Under the pieces are notes generated by a model, which was not told where the DNA came from, ran no database searches, and was given only the letters and a program-made list of their open reading frames with translations. From positions 1 through 42,921 of the IMG/VR virus record IMGVR_UViG_3300046642_000183: 42,921 nucleotides of DNA; one strand, written 5' to 3'. The position numbers and the translations under genes were made by a program. The DNA is from a virus. Positions 8,545 to 17,316 of the stretch are shown piece after piece (within the stretch, counting starts at the first letter, position 1; each line of letters opens with the position of its first letter).

Positions 8545-8868
8545 ATGTCGAAGCTGGTTGAGGTCGAGCCCGGTCGTTGGAAGGTTTCACGTGAAACCTT
8601 TTCACCGGCGCGCAGTGCTCTGCCGCGGCCTTACGTCATCAGCGACATCATGGATCCAACAGAACAGGTCGACGGCCGCTTTTATACGAGCAAGGCAGCC
8701 TTTCGCGCTGTTGGTCGGGCGCATGGCCTCATCGAGGTTGGCACCGAAAAGTTCAAGCCGAAGAAAAGAGCGACTGACAGCCGGGAAGAGAAAGAAAAGC
8801 GCCGTCAGTCGCTGAAGACTGCACTGGATAAATATAGGGCTGGTCACCGATCTAGGCATTTGACCTAG
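8545..8868 (+). CDS. Conserved phage hypothetical upstream of scaffold, 107 aa
   Basis: A 107-residue soluble protein (MSKLVEVEPGRWKVSRETF). The middle has the conserved-looking phrase PYVISDIMDPTEQVDGRFYT followed by SKAAFRAVGRAHGLIEVG, and the C-terminus is highly charged (DSREEKEKRRQSL). I know this arrangement from podovirus-type head clusters, where a short protein with the pattern YVISD.M....H..dG....SKs.fR..tr..G..EvG precedes the scaffold. Its function is not established. It is co-directional with the scaffold and coat genes and about 20 bases upstream of the scaffold start. Confidence 0.7.
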   Translation: MSKLVEVEPGRWKVSRETFSPARSALPRPYVISDIMDPTEQVDGRFYTSKAAFRAVGRAHGLIEVGTEKFKPKKRATDSREEKEKRRQSLKTALDKYRAGHRSRHLT

Positions 8869-8888
8869 ATCAATTCGGGGTTCCGAAT

Positions 8889-10124
8889 ATGTCAGACACG
8901 AATATCGCGCCGGCGGCGCCACCCTCTGCGCCATCTGCTCCCGCCAACGAAGTCCCCATCAATCAGAACCCGGTGAACGCCCCGCAGCCGGTGGGTGATC
9001 AGGCTCCAGAAAAGCCGGTTGATGGTCTGGATCGAGGCCATGGCAGGCCTGAAACCCGCCGTGAAAGTATTCGCAAAGCGTTTGAGCGGGCAAATACCCC
9101 AGAAAAGGAGAAAACCCCAGCACCGCGCAAAGCGGCGAAGACGGAGGCGAAACCCTCCGAGGCTCCGCTAGATTTGCGTAAGCCGCCGCAAGAGCGGCAT
9201 AGGGAGGGCGGGCGTTTTGCAAAAGCGCCTGCTGCAGACGTTGCAGCGCCAGTGGATCCTGCTGGTACGCAGCCTCCGCAGATTGCGAAAAAACCCGTCG
9301 CGCCTCTTCCCGAGACTGCGCCCTATAGAGAGCCGCCAGGGCGCTGGAACGAGGCCGGTAAAGCAGAGTGGTCAGCAGCACCCGAAAGCGTCCGCGGCGA
9401 AGTTTACCGCATGGCCAAAGAGTTTGACGGCGCATACAAAACGCTCCGCGGCGACCACGACACCATGAACAGCATACGCCACTTTCACGAGATGGCGACG
9501 CAACACGGGACGACGCTCGACAAGGCGCTGACCAACTACGTTTCGATGGAGCAGAAGTTGCGCACCGACCTGGTCGGTGGCCTCGACGTCATCGTCAACA
9601 ACCTGAACCTGCGCACCCAGAACGGCCAGAAGATCTCGTTACGCGATGTCGCCTACCACATCCTCAATCAAAGTCCCGAGCAGCATAAGCTGACGCAGCA
9701 GCAAAACTCGCAGCAGGCAGCCCAGCACCAGATCGGCTCCCTCCACCGTGAGGTGGCCGACTTGAAATCTACGATCAATGAGCTGCATACTGGCCTCAGG
9801 TTCAATCACACCCGGTCGCAGGTCGACGTCTTTGCCGACAGCCACCCAGGGTTTGATGAATTAGGGGATTTAATCGAGCAGGAATTGCAATTTGGTTTCA
9901 GCCTGGAAGAGGCCTACCAACGTGCATACCGGCTAAGACCCCCGAAAACACACGCGGCTCAGACCCGCAACACGCCGGCTCAGACCCGATCCGACAAGTC
10001 GATCCATGGCGCTCCCGATAGCGGTCCCTCAGACGGCCCGCCGGTCAAGCGCAAGGGCGACAAGCAAGTTGGCCGACGCGAAGCTATTCAACGCGCAATC
10101 ACGCGCGTGAACGGCGGCGTCTAA
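8889..10124 (+). CDS. Probable capsid scaffolding protein
   Basis: A 411-residue protein immediately upstream of the coat gene, the standard scaffold position. The first 150 residues are Pro/Ala-rich and unstructured. Residues about 150-330 are mostly helical, with polar/hydrophobic heptads (WSAAPESVRGEVYRMAKEFD, later HQIGSLHREVADLKSTINEL), suitable for a coiled coil. The C-terminus is basic (PVKRKGDKQVGRREAIQRAI), as in P22-type scaffolds that contact the coat through a basic helix. No protease motif is visible, so scaffold exit without cleavage is possible. Assignment rests on position and composition. Confidence 0.75.
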   Translation: MSDTNIAPAAPPSAPSAPANEVPINQNPVNAPQPVGDQAPEKPVDGLDRGHGRPETRRESIRKAFERANTPEKEKTPAPRKAAKTEAKPSEAPLDLRKPPQERHREGGRFAKAPAADVAAPVDPAGTQPPQIAKKPVAPLPETAPYREPPGRWNEAGKAEWSAAPESVRGEVYRMAKEFDGAYKTLRGDHDTMNSIRHFHEMATQHGTTLDKALTNYVSMEQKLRTDLVGGLDVIVNNLNLRTQNGQKISLRDVAYHILNQSPEQHKLTQQQNSQQAAQHQIGSLHREVADLKSTINELHTGLRFNHTRSQVDVFADSHPGFDELGDLIEQELQFGFSLEEAYQRAYRLRPPKTHAAQTRNTPAQTRSDKSIHGAPDSGPSDGPPVKRKGDKQVGRREAIQRAITRVNGGV

Positions 10125-10138
10125 TCTGAGGTGGCGTA

Positions 10139-11158
10139 ATGCCAAACATCAACACGAATGCTGCGTATCAACAGATACTCAGCATGGCGCTCGAGGACCG
10201 CTCGAGCGGCTACGAAGATCTCGTCTCCAATAACAACGCAATGCTTGCGGTGATGAAGCGCAAGGGCCTCTGGCACACTTACAGTGGCCCGCGCATTCGC
10301 CAGACGCTGCAGATCTCCAAGCAGGTCGCGCAGTGGTACAGTGGTTATGATCAGTTGCTTAATCCGGCACTCGATCTGTTCAACGATGCCTACTTCGATC
10401 CCAAGATGGTTGTCGTTCCGGTCATCCTGTCGATGCAGGAGATCTTGAACAACGAAGGTAGCGCCCAGCTCATGGACGTTTACGACAGCTACATCGCGGC
10501 TGCCGAACGCGCCCTCGAGGATACAATGGACGCGGCAATTTACAGTGACGGCACCGCCAACGGCGGCAAGCAGATCACTGGCCTCGCCACCGCCGTGCCG
10601 ATCGTCACTAACAGCGGTGTCTATGGCGGCATTGATCGCGCCACTGCCGTCATTTGGCAGACCAAAACTTACGACGCCAACTCGTTCCTGGCCGGCTCGA
10701 CACAGGTCAGTGCGACGACCATCCGCCCAATGCTCAACTACGTCATGACCAAACAGTCACGCGGCAAGGATTACGCCGACCTGCTGGTGATGTCGCCCGA
10801 GCATTACGCGGCTTACGATGCGGCGACTGTTGCCATCCAGCGGCAGACCAATTCGACCAGCCTGGGCCAACTTGGTTTCAGTGCGATCGAATACATCGGT
10901 GGCGGTAAGCGCGCCGAGATCGTGCTCGACGGCGGCATCGGCTCCAACATGCCGGCCAACACCACATTCGGATTGAATACCGACAGTTTCCGCATGCGGT
11001 ATCACCCGAACAGAAACTTCGACAACTTGTTCGATGGCGACGGTCAGATGCCGATCGATAAGGACGCGATCGCGCAGTTCATCGGCTGGATGGGTGAACT
11101 CACCCAGGTCAATCCGATGTTTAACTGGCGGCTCTATGACAGTAATCCGGCCGCGTAA
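10139..11158 (+). CDS. Major capsid protein
   Basis: A 339-residue protein with GAGGTGGC before ATG. Its size, the highly ordered codon use, the place right after the scaffold and the internal phrases YSGPRIRQTLQISKQVAQWY, DAAIYSDGTANGGKQITGL and LLVMSPEHYAAYDAATVAIQ match the major coat family of podovirus-type phages and prophages in alphaproteobacteria. An HK97 fold is expected for this class but was not checked by structure. A strong hairpin follows the stop codon (11172-11221) and may protect this abundant message. Confidence 0.88.
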   Translation: MPNINTNAAYQQILSMALEDRSSGYEDLVSNNNAMLAVMKRKGLWHTYSGPRIRQTLQISKQVAQWYSGYDQLLNPALDLFNDAYFDPKMVVVPVILSMQEILNNEGSAQLMDVYDSYIAAAERALEDTMDAAIYSDGTANGGKQITGLATAVPIVTNSGVYGGIDRATAVIWQTKTYDANSFLAGSTQVSATTIRPMLNYVMTKQSRGKDYADLLVMSPEHYAAYDAATVAIQRQTNSTSLGQLGFSAIEYIGGGKRAEIVLDGGIGSNMPANTTFGLNTDSFRMRYHPNRNFDNLFDGDGQMPIDKDAIAQFIGWMGELTQVNPMFNWRLYDSNPAA

Positions 11159-11171
11159 GGCTGGGTAAACG

Positions 11172-11221
11172 GAGGTCGTCGTCTTCAAGGGTGTCCCTTG
11201 CCCTCAGCCGGCGGCGACCTC
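11172..11221 (+). other. Nested hairpin after the coat gene
   Basis: The arms 11172-11183 and 11210-11221 pair over 12 positions (two G-T wobbles), and an inner perfect hairpin AAGGG-TGT-CCCTT sits at 11187-11199. No T-run follows, so it is unlikely to be an efficient intrinsic terminator. Its place just after the coat gene suggests mRNA stabilisation or partial attenuation. Confidence 0.6.
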
Positions 11222-11241
11222 TTCACAAGGGAGAATGCAGA

Positions 11242-11958
11242 ATGCCCGCAAGAGATCCTGATGCCGCCGTCGTTGCTCTGTTTAAGAACTTTGCCAAAAA
11301 GAACGAGGCCGCCTCCCTGAAGGAGGGCCGACCGATCTACGAGGATATCGAGGTTGTCGAGATCCGCTTTCCTGGCTCACGCAATATGTCGGTGTTTCCA
11401 GCGACTGCGTTCTCGCACTGGTCAGAAAACTTTGAGACGGGCGAGCAGACGGCAGTGACGTATGCCGAGCGGTTTCGCCGGCAGTATCAACAGTTCAAGG
11501 CGCAGACAGCGCAAACCAAATCGGGGACGCCGCTGGCGCATGTGCCCTTTCTTACAGAGGCTCGTCGGGCCGAGTTACGCGCCCTCAACATCTACACTCT
11601 GGAGGCGCTGGCACATGTTGACGGCCAAGAGCTCAAAAATCTCGGACACGGCGGACGAGATCTGAAAAACAAAGCGCAAGAGTATATCGCCGAGAGCAAG
11701 AGCAACGCGCCAAACCTGGCCATGGCGGCAGAGCTGGAGGCGCTCAAAGCGCGCAACGCCATCATCGAAGAAGACCTCAAGCGGCATCAAGACCGCAACG
11801 CCGGTGAAAAAGTCGATGGTGATAATCAGTTTGCCGGCATGACCCTCGACCAGTTGCGTGATTTCGTTACGACCAACACTGGTCACAAACCGCATGGCTC
11901 GCTGAACCGCAAGACGCTAGTGCGAATGGCAACAGAGGCCCAGCAGAAAGTCGCATGA
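11242..11958 (+). CDS. Coat-proximal protein with C-terminal SAP/HeH-like motif
   Basis: A 238-residue protein. ATG at 11242 is chosen because AAGGGAGA precedes it; the frame extends upstream only through the hairpin region. The N-terminal 100 residues contain IYEDIEVVEIRFPGSRNMSV. Residues about 105-165 look helical, with a helix-hairpin-helix-like phrase (LRALNIYTLEALAHVDGQEL). A coiled coil (ELEALKARNAIIEEDLKRHQ) follows, and the end resembles a SAP/HeH domain (GMTLDQLRDFVTTNTGHKPHG). Proteins of this layout occur just after coat genes in many siphoviral and podoviral clusters, function unknown. A head-completion or DNA-contacting role is inferred. Confidence 0.65.
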   Translation: MPARDPDAAVVALFKNFAKKNEAASLKEGRPIYEDIEVVEIRFPGSRNMSVFPATAFSHWSENFETGEQTAVTYAERFRRQYQQFKAQTAQTKSGTPLAHVPFLTEARRAELRALNIYTLEALAHVDGQELKNLGHGGRDLKNKAQEYIAESKSNAPNLAMAAELEALKARNAIIEEDLKRHQDRNAGEKVDGDNQFAGMTLDQLRDFVTTNTGHKPHGSLNRKTLVRMATEAQQKVA

Positions 11959-11961
11959 CGA

Positions 11962-12690
11962 ATGTCGTTGTTGACGGTTGTCAGGGATGTTTGCACGCCT
12001 GTTGGGGTCACCATCCCGACGTCGGTATTCGCAAGCATCGCTGGCAACCGCACCATGGCGGAGATGCTGGCGCTCGCTAACGAGATTGCGCAGCGCATCG
12101 CTTACGATACGCGCGAGTGGCAACAGCTCAAACAGAGTGTATCGTTTCCTGGTGATGCCACGTTAACTAATCCAGGCACGACAGCCTTTAATCTGCCGGC
12201 CAACTTCAAACGCATGTTGCTTACGGCGAACGTCTGGCGATCAAACACGCCGATGTCACCGATGCGCTTCTTTCCCGATTTGGATGAATGGATGCAGCGC
12301 CGCGCGCGTGGCTACTACGATAGCCGCGGCGAGTGGATTATCTACGGTGGCCAGATGCATATCCACCCGCCGATGCCGGTTGGCGTCACGGCGACGTTTG
12401 CCTACCTCAGTAAGAACCCCATCGCTCTGGCGAGCGGCGGCCTTGGTGAAACCTTCCTGACTGATAACGACAGCTTTCTGTTGGGCGACCGGTTGCTCAA
12501 GCTGGGCATGATTTGGCAGTGGAAGGCGCAGAAAGGCTCGCCCTATTCTGAGGATCTTGGCACCTACGGCGACGCTATGCTGCTCGCCATGGGCAACGAC
12601 AGCCCTTCGCCGATCCTGGTCGGTCGTGAGCCGATCTCTGCCAGCGTTGTCGCCAGTACCGCCTATCCCTTCCCGGTGCCGTCGTCATGA
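11962..12690 (+). CDS. Head-tail connector/adaptor-type protein
   Basis: A 242-residue protein starting 3 bases after the previous stop. It has the helical N-terminus of phage head-completion proteins (EMLALANEIAQRIAYDTREW), followed by a beta-rich part (AFNLPANFKRMLLTANVW; GRGEWIIYGG-like segment near residue 120) and a C-terminal helical domain (LLGDRLLKLGMIWQWKAQKG). The layout matches the P22 gp4 / T7 gp11-like adaptor position between coat and nozzle genes. I infer a ring adaptor under the portal. It overlaps the next gene by ATGA, indicating translational coupling. Confidence 0.65.
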   Translation: MSLLTVVRDVCTPVGVTIPTSVFASIAGNRTMAEMLALANEIAQRIAYDTREWQQLKQSVSFPGDATLTNPGTTAFNLPANFKRMLLTANVWRSNTPMSPMRFFPDLDEWMQRRARGYYDSRGEWIIYGGQMHIHPPMPVGVTATFAYLSKNPIALASGGLGETFLTDNDSFLLGDRLLKLGMIWQWKAQKGSPYSEDLGTYGDAMLLAMGNDSPSPILVGREPISASVVASTAYPFPVPSS

Positions 12691-14309
12691 GCATTGTCCA
12701 GGCCTTCAAGCGCCAGGCAGTGCCGCCGCAGATGGCGCAGCAGCTGCAGACAACGACGATCGCGGCGCCGACGCGCGGCATTATCCAGAACGAAAATTTT
12801 ACGTTCATGCAGCCGGGTGCCGCCATCATTTGCGACAACTGGGTGCCGACATTGCGTGGCGTCAAGTTGCGCGGCGGCTGCGAGAGGTGGGCTGTGCTGC
12901 CCGAAGAAGATCCGATCATTTCTGGTTTCGAGTATCTCAGTGCCGACGTGCAGAAGATGTTTGCCGCTAATGCCACAAAACTTTATGACGTCACCTTTGG
13001 CGGAACGCCGACGCTGATTAAAGACAGTCAGGGATCCGGCAACTATTCCGCTTCGCAACTTGCCAACCAGGGCGGCGATTATCTCATTGCCGTCAACGAC
13101 GCCGGCGATGCGCCGCTGCAGTACAACGGCACGACTTGGACAGTTTTCAATGCCGGCCAGATTACTGGTCCGGTAGGATCTACCGTTGTTGCCGGCAGGA
13201 ACCTTACCTGCGTCTGGAAGTACCGAAACAGGTGGTTCTTCATTGAAGGCGGCAGCATGAACGCCTGGTACCTGCCGCTCAATGCCGTGCAGGGCGCATT
13301 GCAGATGATCCCGCTGTCTGGGGCGACGACTAAAGGCGGTAACCTGTTGTTTGGTGCGGCCTGGTCGATCGACGCCGGCGACGGCATCGATGACAAGTGC
13401 GTCTTCTGCACCGACCAGGGTGAGTTGATTATCTTTTCTGGTAGCGACCCGTCGACGGCAACCAACTGGCGTCAGGAGGGCCGTTACGCGGTGAGCCCGC
13501 CCATGGGCAAGAACGCGCATCTGCCGATCGGTGGTGACCTGCTCATCGCCACGGTCGACGGCATCATTCCGATTTCACAGGCGATCACCAAGACGGCAGA
13601 GCAGCTCGAGCTGGCCGCCGTTACCCGCACGATCAAGCCGTTGTGGCGGCAAGAGGTGGCCGCCAAGATTGCCGCGCCGTGGACGTTAAAAAAGTGGGAC
13701 GAGTACGGCGGCGTCTTTGTTGCTGTCCCTGGCGGCGCGCCGGGTGACCGCCATTGCCTGGTCGCTAATTCCTCAAGCGGCGCCTGGTGTCGCTTTGTCG
13801 GTTACGATGCCACCTGCTGGATGTATACGCGCGGCAACCTGTTTTTTGGAACGCAAGACGGCATCATCATGCAGGCCGACCGTACCGGCTACGATGACGG
13901 CAAGCCGTACATTGCCACCTTGGTTGGTGGCTGGGAGATGTTTCAATCGGCCGCAGCGCAGTGCGTCTGGCACCAGGCGCGCGCCTCGTTCACAGCCGGT
14001 AGTGCCGAACCGTTCCAGCCGCAGATCACCGCCTGCACCGACTACGATATCCGCGTCCCACAACCGCCACCGGCGGGGCCGGATCCTGGCGTGGCGGATG
14101 TTTGGGATCAGGGCTTGTGGGATACGGCGTTGTGGGACCAGCCGTCACTGGCGCTGCCTGTGGTGAAGAACACCGGTTGGGTATCAGTCGGCGAAACCGG
14201 GTTTTCGCATGCGCCGGTGGTGCAGGTGACGGTGGCGCAGGCGGCGCGGCCGAATGTGGAGCTGATCTCGGTCGCCGCGACATTCGAGCGATTAGGCGTC
14301 AACGTCTAG
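12687..14309 (+). CDS. Tail nozzle/hub-type protein (beta-propeller-like)
   Basis: A 540-residue beta-rich protein coupled to the adaptor gene (ATGA). The N-terminus (TTTIAAPTRGIIQNENFTF, then ICDNWVPTLRGVKLRGG) is characteristic of large podovirus tail-tube or nozzle proteins. Repeating blade-like segments follow: MFAANATKLYDVTFGG, LIAVNDAGDAPLQYNGTTW, CVFCTDQGELIIFSGSDP and NLFFGTQDGIIMQADRTG. This fits a beta-propeller like the T7 gp12 / P22 gp10 nozzle. A Trp/Asp-rich linker (DVWDQGLWDTALWDQP) near residue 472 is unusual. Assignment rests on order and pattern, not on close identity. Confidence 0.7.
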   Translation: MSIVQAFKRQAVPPQMAQQLQTTTIAAPTRGIIQNENFTFMQPGAAIICDNWVPTLRGVKLRGGCERWAVLPEEDPIISGFEYLSADVQKMFAANATKLYDVTFGGTPTLIKDSQGSGNYSASQLANQGGDYLIAVNDAGDAPLQYNGTTWTVFNAGQITGPVGSTVVAGRNLTCVWKYRNRWFFIEGGSMNAWYLPLNAVQGALQMIPLSGATTKGGNLLFGAAWSIDAGDGIDDKCVFCTDQGELIIFSGSDPSTATNWRQEGRYAVSPPMGKNAHLPIGGDLLIATVDGIIPISQAITKTAEQLELAAVTRTIKPLWRQEVAAKIAAPWTLKKWDEYGGVFVAVPGGAPGDRHCLVANSSSGAWCRFVGYDATCWMYTRGNLFFGTQDGIIMQADRTGYDDGKPYIATLVGGWEMFQSAAAQCVWHQARASFTAGSAEPFQPQITACTDYDIRVPQPPPAGPDPGVADVWDQGLWDTALWDQPSLALPVVKNTGWVSVGETGFSHAPVVQVTVAQAARPNVELISVAATFERLGVNV

Positions 14310-14319
14310 GGACGAGACT

Positions 14320-14955
14320 ATGGTCGATACACCAGCAGACGCGCCAGCTCCGACCGACAACGCCTCTGTCCTGGCGGGGTTGTACAAGGATTACAATCCA
14401 CAGGGCGCGATGGGTGGCTTGTTTGCGCCGGCCTACATTCACGGCCTGCCGGCGTCAGAGAACGCCGTTTCCACATGGCAGGCGGAAAACCATCCGGTGA
14501 CCTACGGCAACATCGATCAAACACGCATGCCGTTGCCGTTCCAGGGTCCGTCGGCGATGAGCGCCGGCAATGGCGTTTATGGTGGACCGATCCCGTTGAC
14601 GCAGGTGTACGGCGATCAGCGCGGCATTGTTGATCCTGAGGCGCTGCGTGTCCTGGCGCAGGGCGGCAAGTACGACTTCAACGCGCGACGTGATGCGATC
14701 GCGCAGCGGCTTACGGCTAACACCGCGGCGCAAACGGCGGCGGCAACGCCGGCTGCGGCAGACAACAGCATGTTCCTGGACGAGAACGGCCAGCCATTCG
14801 ACATTCAGGCGTATCAGTCGGCTTTGTCCCAATACAATCAGCAAAAAAGTCTGGGCAACGTCAATAATCTGCCGCCGATGATGCAGACGGCACCGCTGAA
14901 AAGCAGGTTCCCGATCTACAAGAATTATCAGGACTACAACAACGTAGGCGCGTGA
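14320..14955 (+). CDS. Virion-associated hypothetical protein, 211 aa
   Basis: A 211-residue protein of low predicted order, rich in Ala, Gln, Asn and Pro. It carries the phrases VLAGLYKDYNPQGAMGGLF and DPEALRVLAQGGKYDFNARR. Its place between the nozzle protein and the GNAT-like protein suggests a small internal virion or tail-completion protein. The stop overlaps the next start (TGATG). No domain recognised. Confidence 0.6.
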   Translation: MVDTPADAPAPTDNASVLAGLYKDYNPQGAMGGLFAPAYIHGLPASENAVSTWQAENHPVTYGNIDQTRMPLPFQGPSAMSAGNGVYGGPIPLTQVYGDQRGIVDPEALRVLAQGGKYDFNARRDAIAQRLTANTAAQTAAATPAAADNSMFLDENGQPFDIQAYQSALSQYNQQKSLGNVNNLPPMMQTAPLKSRFPIYKNYQDYNNVGA

Positions 14956-15434
14956 TGATGTATCGCTATTTATTCGGCGAAGACAGAGTTGTCGCGCAGT
15001 TCGTTGCGCAGTTGATCCCGCATGTACGCCAGTTTGGCGATGACGCGCGCACCATTGGCGTCTTGCGCGAGGATGGTGTGCTGATCGCCGGCCTCGTCTA
15101 CACCAACTACGATCAGGATTTCGGCATCATCGAGATGCACGGCGCATCGATCGATCCGCATTGGCTTACGCGCAGCACCATCGAGCGCATGTACCGCTAC
15201 CCGTTCGTGCAGGTCGGTGTGCAGATGCTGGTGCAGCGAACGCCGGTCGAGAACGAGCGGCTGCTGCGCCAGCTTGCCGCTTACGATTATCATTTCATTA
15301 AGATCCCACGCATGTTTGGCCGCGGCAAAGATGGCGTTCTGTGCTGTCTCACTTACGAAGCGTGGATCGGCAATCGCTTTAACAAACGGTTCAAGCATCA
15401 CTTGGATGATGCCCCAATAGAGGAGGCCGCGTGA
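14952..15434 (+). CDS. GNAT-fold-like protein in the internal-virion cluster
   Basis: A 160-residue protein whose layout resembles small GNAT-like phage proteins: MMMYRYLFGEDRVVAQFVAQ, GVLREDGVLIAGLVYTNYDQ (matching the beta4/beta5 core with a bulky aromatic turn) and FGIIEMHGASIDPHWLTRST. The acetyl-CoA P-loop (Q/RxxGxG/A) is not clear, so enzymatic activity is uncertain. In podoviruses such GNAT-like proteins lie among ejection-protein genes, as here. ATG ATG ATG at the start makes the exact initiation codon uncertain by one or two residues. Role inferred as a small virion-associated protein. Confidence 0.65.
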   Translation: MMMYRYLFGEDRVVAQFVAQLIPHVRQFGDDARTIGVLREDGVLIAGLVYTNYDQDFGIIEMHGASIDPHWLTRSTIERMYRYPFVQVGVQMLVQRTPVENERLLRQLAAYDYHFIKIPRMFGRGKDGVLCCLTYEAWIGNRFNKRFKHHLDDAPIEEAA

Positions 15435-15895
15435 TGCCAATCAACTATGCCGCAGCACCCACACCATACGGTGGAGGAGGCAGTGGTGGCGCCGACCAGC
15501 AGCGCAACGCTATCACCCAGGCGCTGATGCGCGTCGCCAACCCGCCGCCAAACACTGGCATGCCGCAGCAAAGATCTGGCTATGGCGGCATGCGGCCGGC
15601 AATGCCACCGCCCAATAACCTGGGCTCGACAATGCCTAACCCGCAGGATCCGCTCGCCGCCGCTGGCGCCATGCCGCCTCCTGGTGGTCAGGCACCGGGG
15701 GGGTTGATGCAGCAGGCCGGCGTTGCGCCGTCTCCACTGCCGCAGACGCCACCGCAGATGATGCCGCCGACGCCGGCGTCAGGTATGCCGCAGGGACCGC
15801 AACCAAACGTGCCGCAGGCGCTGGGGCAAGGTCCGCTCGTCCAACCGCCGAATGCCAACCTTCTGCCGCCAGGATTAAACCCAGGAAACTACTGA
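15434..15895 (+). CDS. Pro/Gly/Gln-rich low-complexity virion protein
   Basis: A 153-residue protein starting at ATG 15434; GTG at 15431 is an alternative one codon upstream. About a third of residues are Pro, with Met-Pro-Pro runs (MPPPNNLGSTMPNPQDP, TPPQMMPPTPASGMPQG). There is one conserved-looking helix near the start (DQQRNAITQALMRVANPPP). No domain is recognised. It sits between the GNAT-like protein and the large ejection proteins and is probably a disordered internal virion component. Confidence 0.6.
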   Translation: MPINYAAAPTPYGGGGSGGADQQRNAITQALMRVANPPPNTGMPQQRSGYGGMRPAMPPPNNLGSTMPNPQDPLAAAGAMPPPGGQAPGGLMQQAGVAPSPLPQTPPQMMPPTPASGMPQGPQPNVPQALGQGPLVQPPNANLLPPGLNPGNY

Positions 15896-15896
15896 C

Positions 15897-17315
15897 ATGG
15901 GTAAGGGCTCCGCACCGTCAGCACCTGCTGCGCCTAATCCCGTCGACACGGCGCGCGCCTCGACGTCGACCAACGTCGCGACGGCGATCACTAATGCATT
16001 CCTCAACAACACTAACCAGAACACGCCTGACGGCTCGCTGCGTTACGACCAAACTAACACCTACAACTGGACCGATCCCTATACCGGCACCAACATCTCC
16101 ATCCCGCAGTTCACAGCGACGACGTCGCTGTCACCGCAACAGCAGGCGATCCAAGATCAGACCAACGCTGCTAAGTTTAACTTGGCCGGCTTGGCCAACA
16201 CGCAAAGCGATCGCTTGAGCAAGTTGCTGGGTAGCGAGATCGACCTTGGCAACGCGCCGGCGGCGGGGGATCCCAGCGGCATTACTGGCATCCCGCAGGC
16301 GGCTACAACATTCGGCGATGTTGGCCAGCAACAGTCGACGTTTGGCGACGCCGGCGACATCACCAAGAGCTACGGTGCCGGCGACTTCTCCGCCGATCGG
16401 CAGAACGTGCAGGACGCGCTGATGGCGCGCATGAACCCGCAGCTCGCCATCGAGAAGCAGGGCATCGAGCAGCAGCTTGCCGACCAAGGCATTCGCTACG
16501 GCAGTCAGGCTTACTCCGACGCGATGATGAACTATTCCCGTCAGGCCAATGACGCGCGCTTTGGTGCGATCAGTCAGGCGGGACAAGAACAGCAGCGCAT
16601 GATGGACATGGCGGCGCAGCGCGCCGGGTTCGAGAACGCCGCGCAGCAACAGCAGTACGAACAACAGCAGGGGCGCGGCACGTTTGCCAATCAGGCGCAG
16701 GCGGCCAGCTTCCAGCAGGCCGGTGCGCGCGCTGACTACGCCAACGCTGGCCTCGCCCAGCAGGTGGCGCAAGCGCAGACCGGCTTCAACGCCGAGAATA
16801 TGGCGCGCAACCAGTACATGAACGAGCAGTACGCGCAGCGCAACCAGCCGATCAACGAGATCAGCTCGCTGCTGTCGGGCTCGCAGATCAACAACCCGAA
16901 CTTCGTCAACACGCCGAATAATCAAATTCCAACAACGGATGTTGCGGGCCTCATCAACAATCGCTTCTCGCAGGATATGTCGATCTACCAGCAGCAGAAC
17001 CAGAACTACCAGCAGCAGCAGGCCGGCATGTACGGCCTCATGGGCGGCATTCTCAAAGGCGGCATCGGGCTGCTGTCGGACGTGCGCGAGAAAGAGAACA
17101 TCACCAAGCTTGGCAGTGTGCTGACGCCGCACAGCAACGACAATGAGCTGCCGATCTACAAGTACAGCTACAAGGGAGATCCGGCATCGGTCATGCACGT
17201 CGGCCCGATGGCGCAGGACGTCGAGAAGATCGATCCGAGCGCGGTGATCGAACACAAAGGCCGTAAGTACATCGACGGCGGCAAGTTGGGTTCCGTTTTA
17301 GGAATGGCGGCGTGA
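15897..17315 (+). CDS. Gln-rich virion protein ending in a short S74-type chaperone motif
   Basis: A 472-residue protein. Residues 1-390 are rich in Gln, Asn and Ala and largely helical (EQQLADQGIRYGSQAYSDAM; AGFENAAQQQQYEQQQGRG). A short Gly-rich hydrophobic patch (GLMGGILKGGIGLL) follows. The last 80 residues resemble the Peptidase_S74 intramolecular chaperone: SDVREKENITKLGS and HVGPMAQDVEKIDPSAV are hallmark phrases. S74 domains normally trim themselves from trimeric tail spikes, so their place on an internal-type protein is unusual, though short versions exist in podovirus ejection-region proteins. Self-cleavage before the SD..R motif is possible but not shown. Confidence 0.7.
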   Translation: MGKGSAPSAPAAPNPVDTARASTSTNVATAITNAFLNNTNQNTPDGSLRYDQTNTYNWTDPYTGTNISIPQFTATTSLSPQQQAIQDQTNAAKFNLAGLANTQSDRLSKLLGSEIDLGNAPAAGDPSGITGIPQAATTFGDVGQQQSTFGDAGDITKSYGAGDFSADRQNVQDALMARMNPQLAIEKQGIEQQLADQGIRYGSQAYSDAMMNYSRQANDARFGAISQAGQEQQRMMDMAAQRAGFENAAQQQQYEQQQGRGTFANQAQAASFQQAGARADYANAGLAQQVAQAQTGFNAENMARNQYMNEQYAQRNQPINEISSLLSGSQINNPNFVNTPNNQIPTTDVAGLINNRFSQDMSIYQQQNQNYQQQQAGMYGLMGGILKGGIGLLSDVREKENITKLGSVLTPHSNDNELPIYKYSYKGDPASVMHVGPMAQDVEKIDPSAVIEHKGRKYIDGGKLGSVLGMAA

Positions 17316-17316
17316 C

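Noticed and set aside
16131-17255. Long antisense open frames under the virion genes (here 374 codons; also 18034-19056 and 19108-19791)
   Set aside because: GC-rich coding sequence without stops on the antisense strand. No start sites or domains, and Leu/Arg/Val-rich shadow composition.
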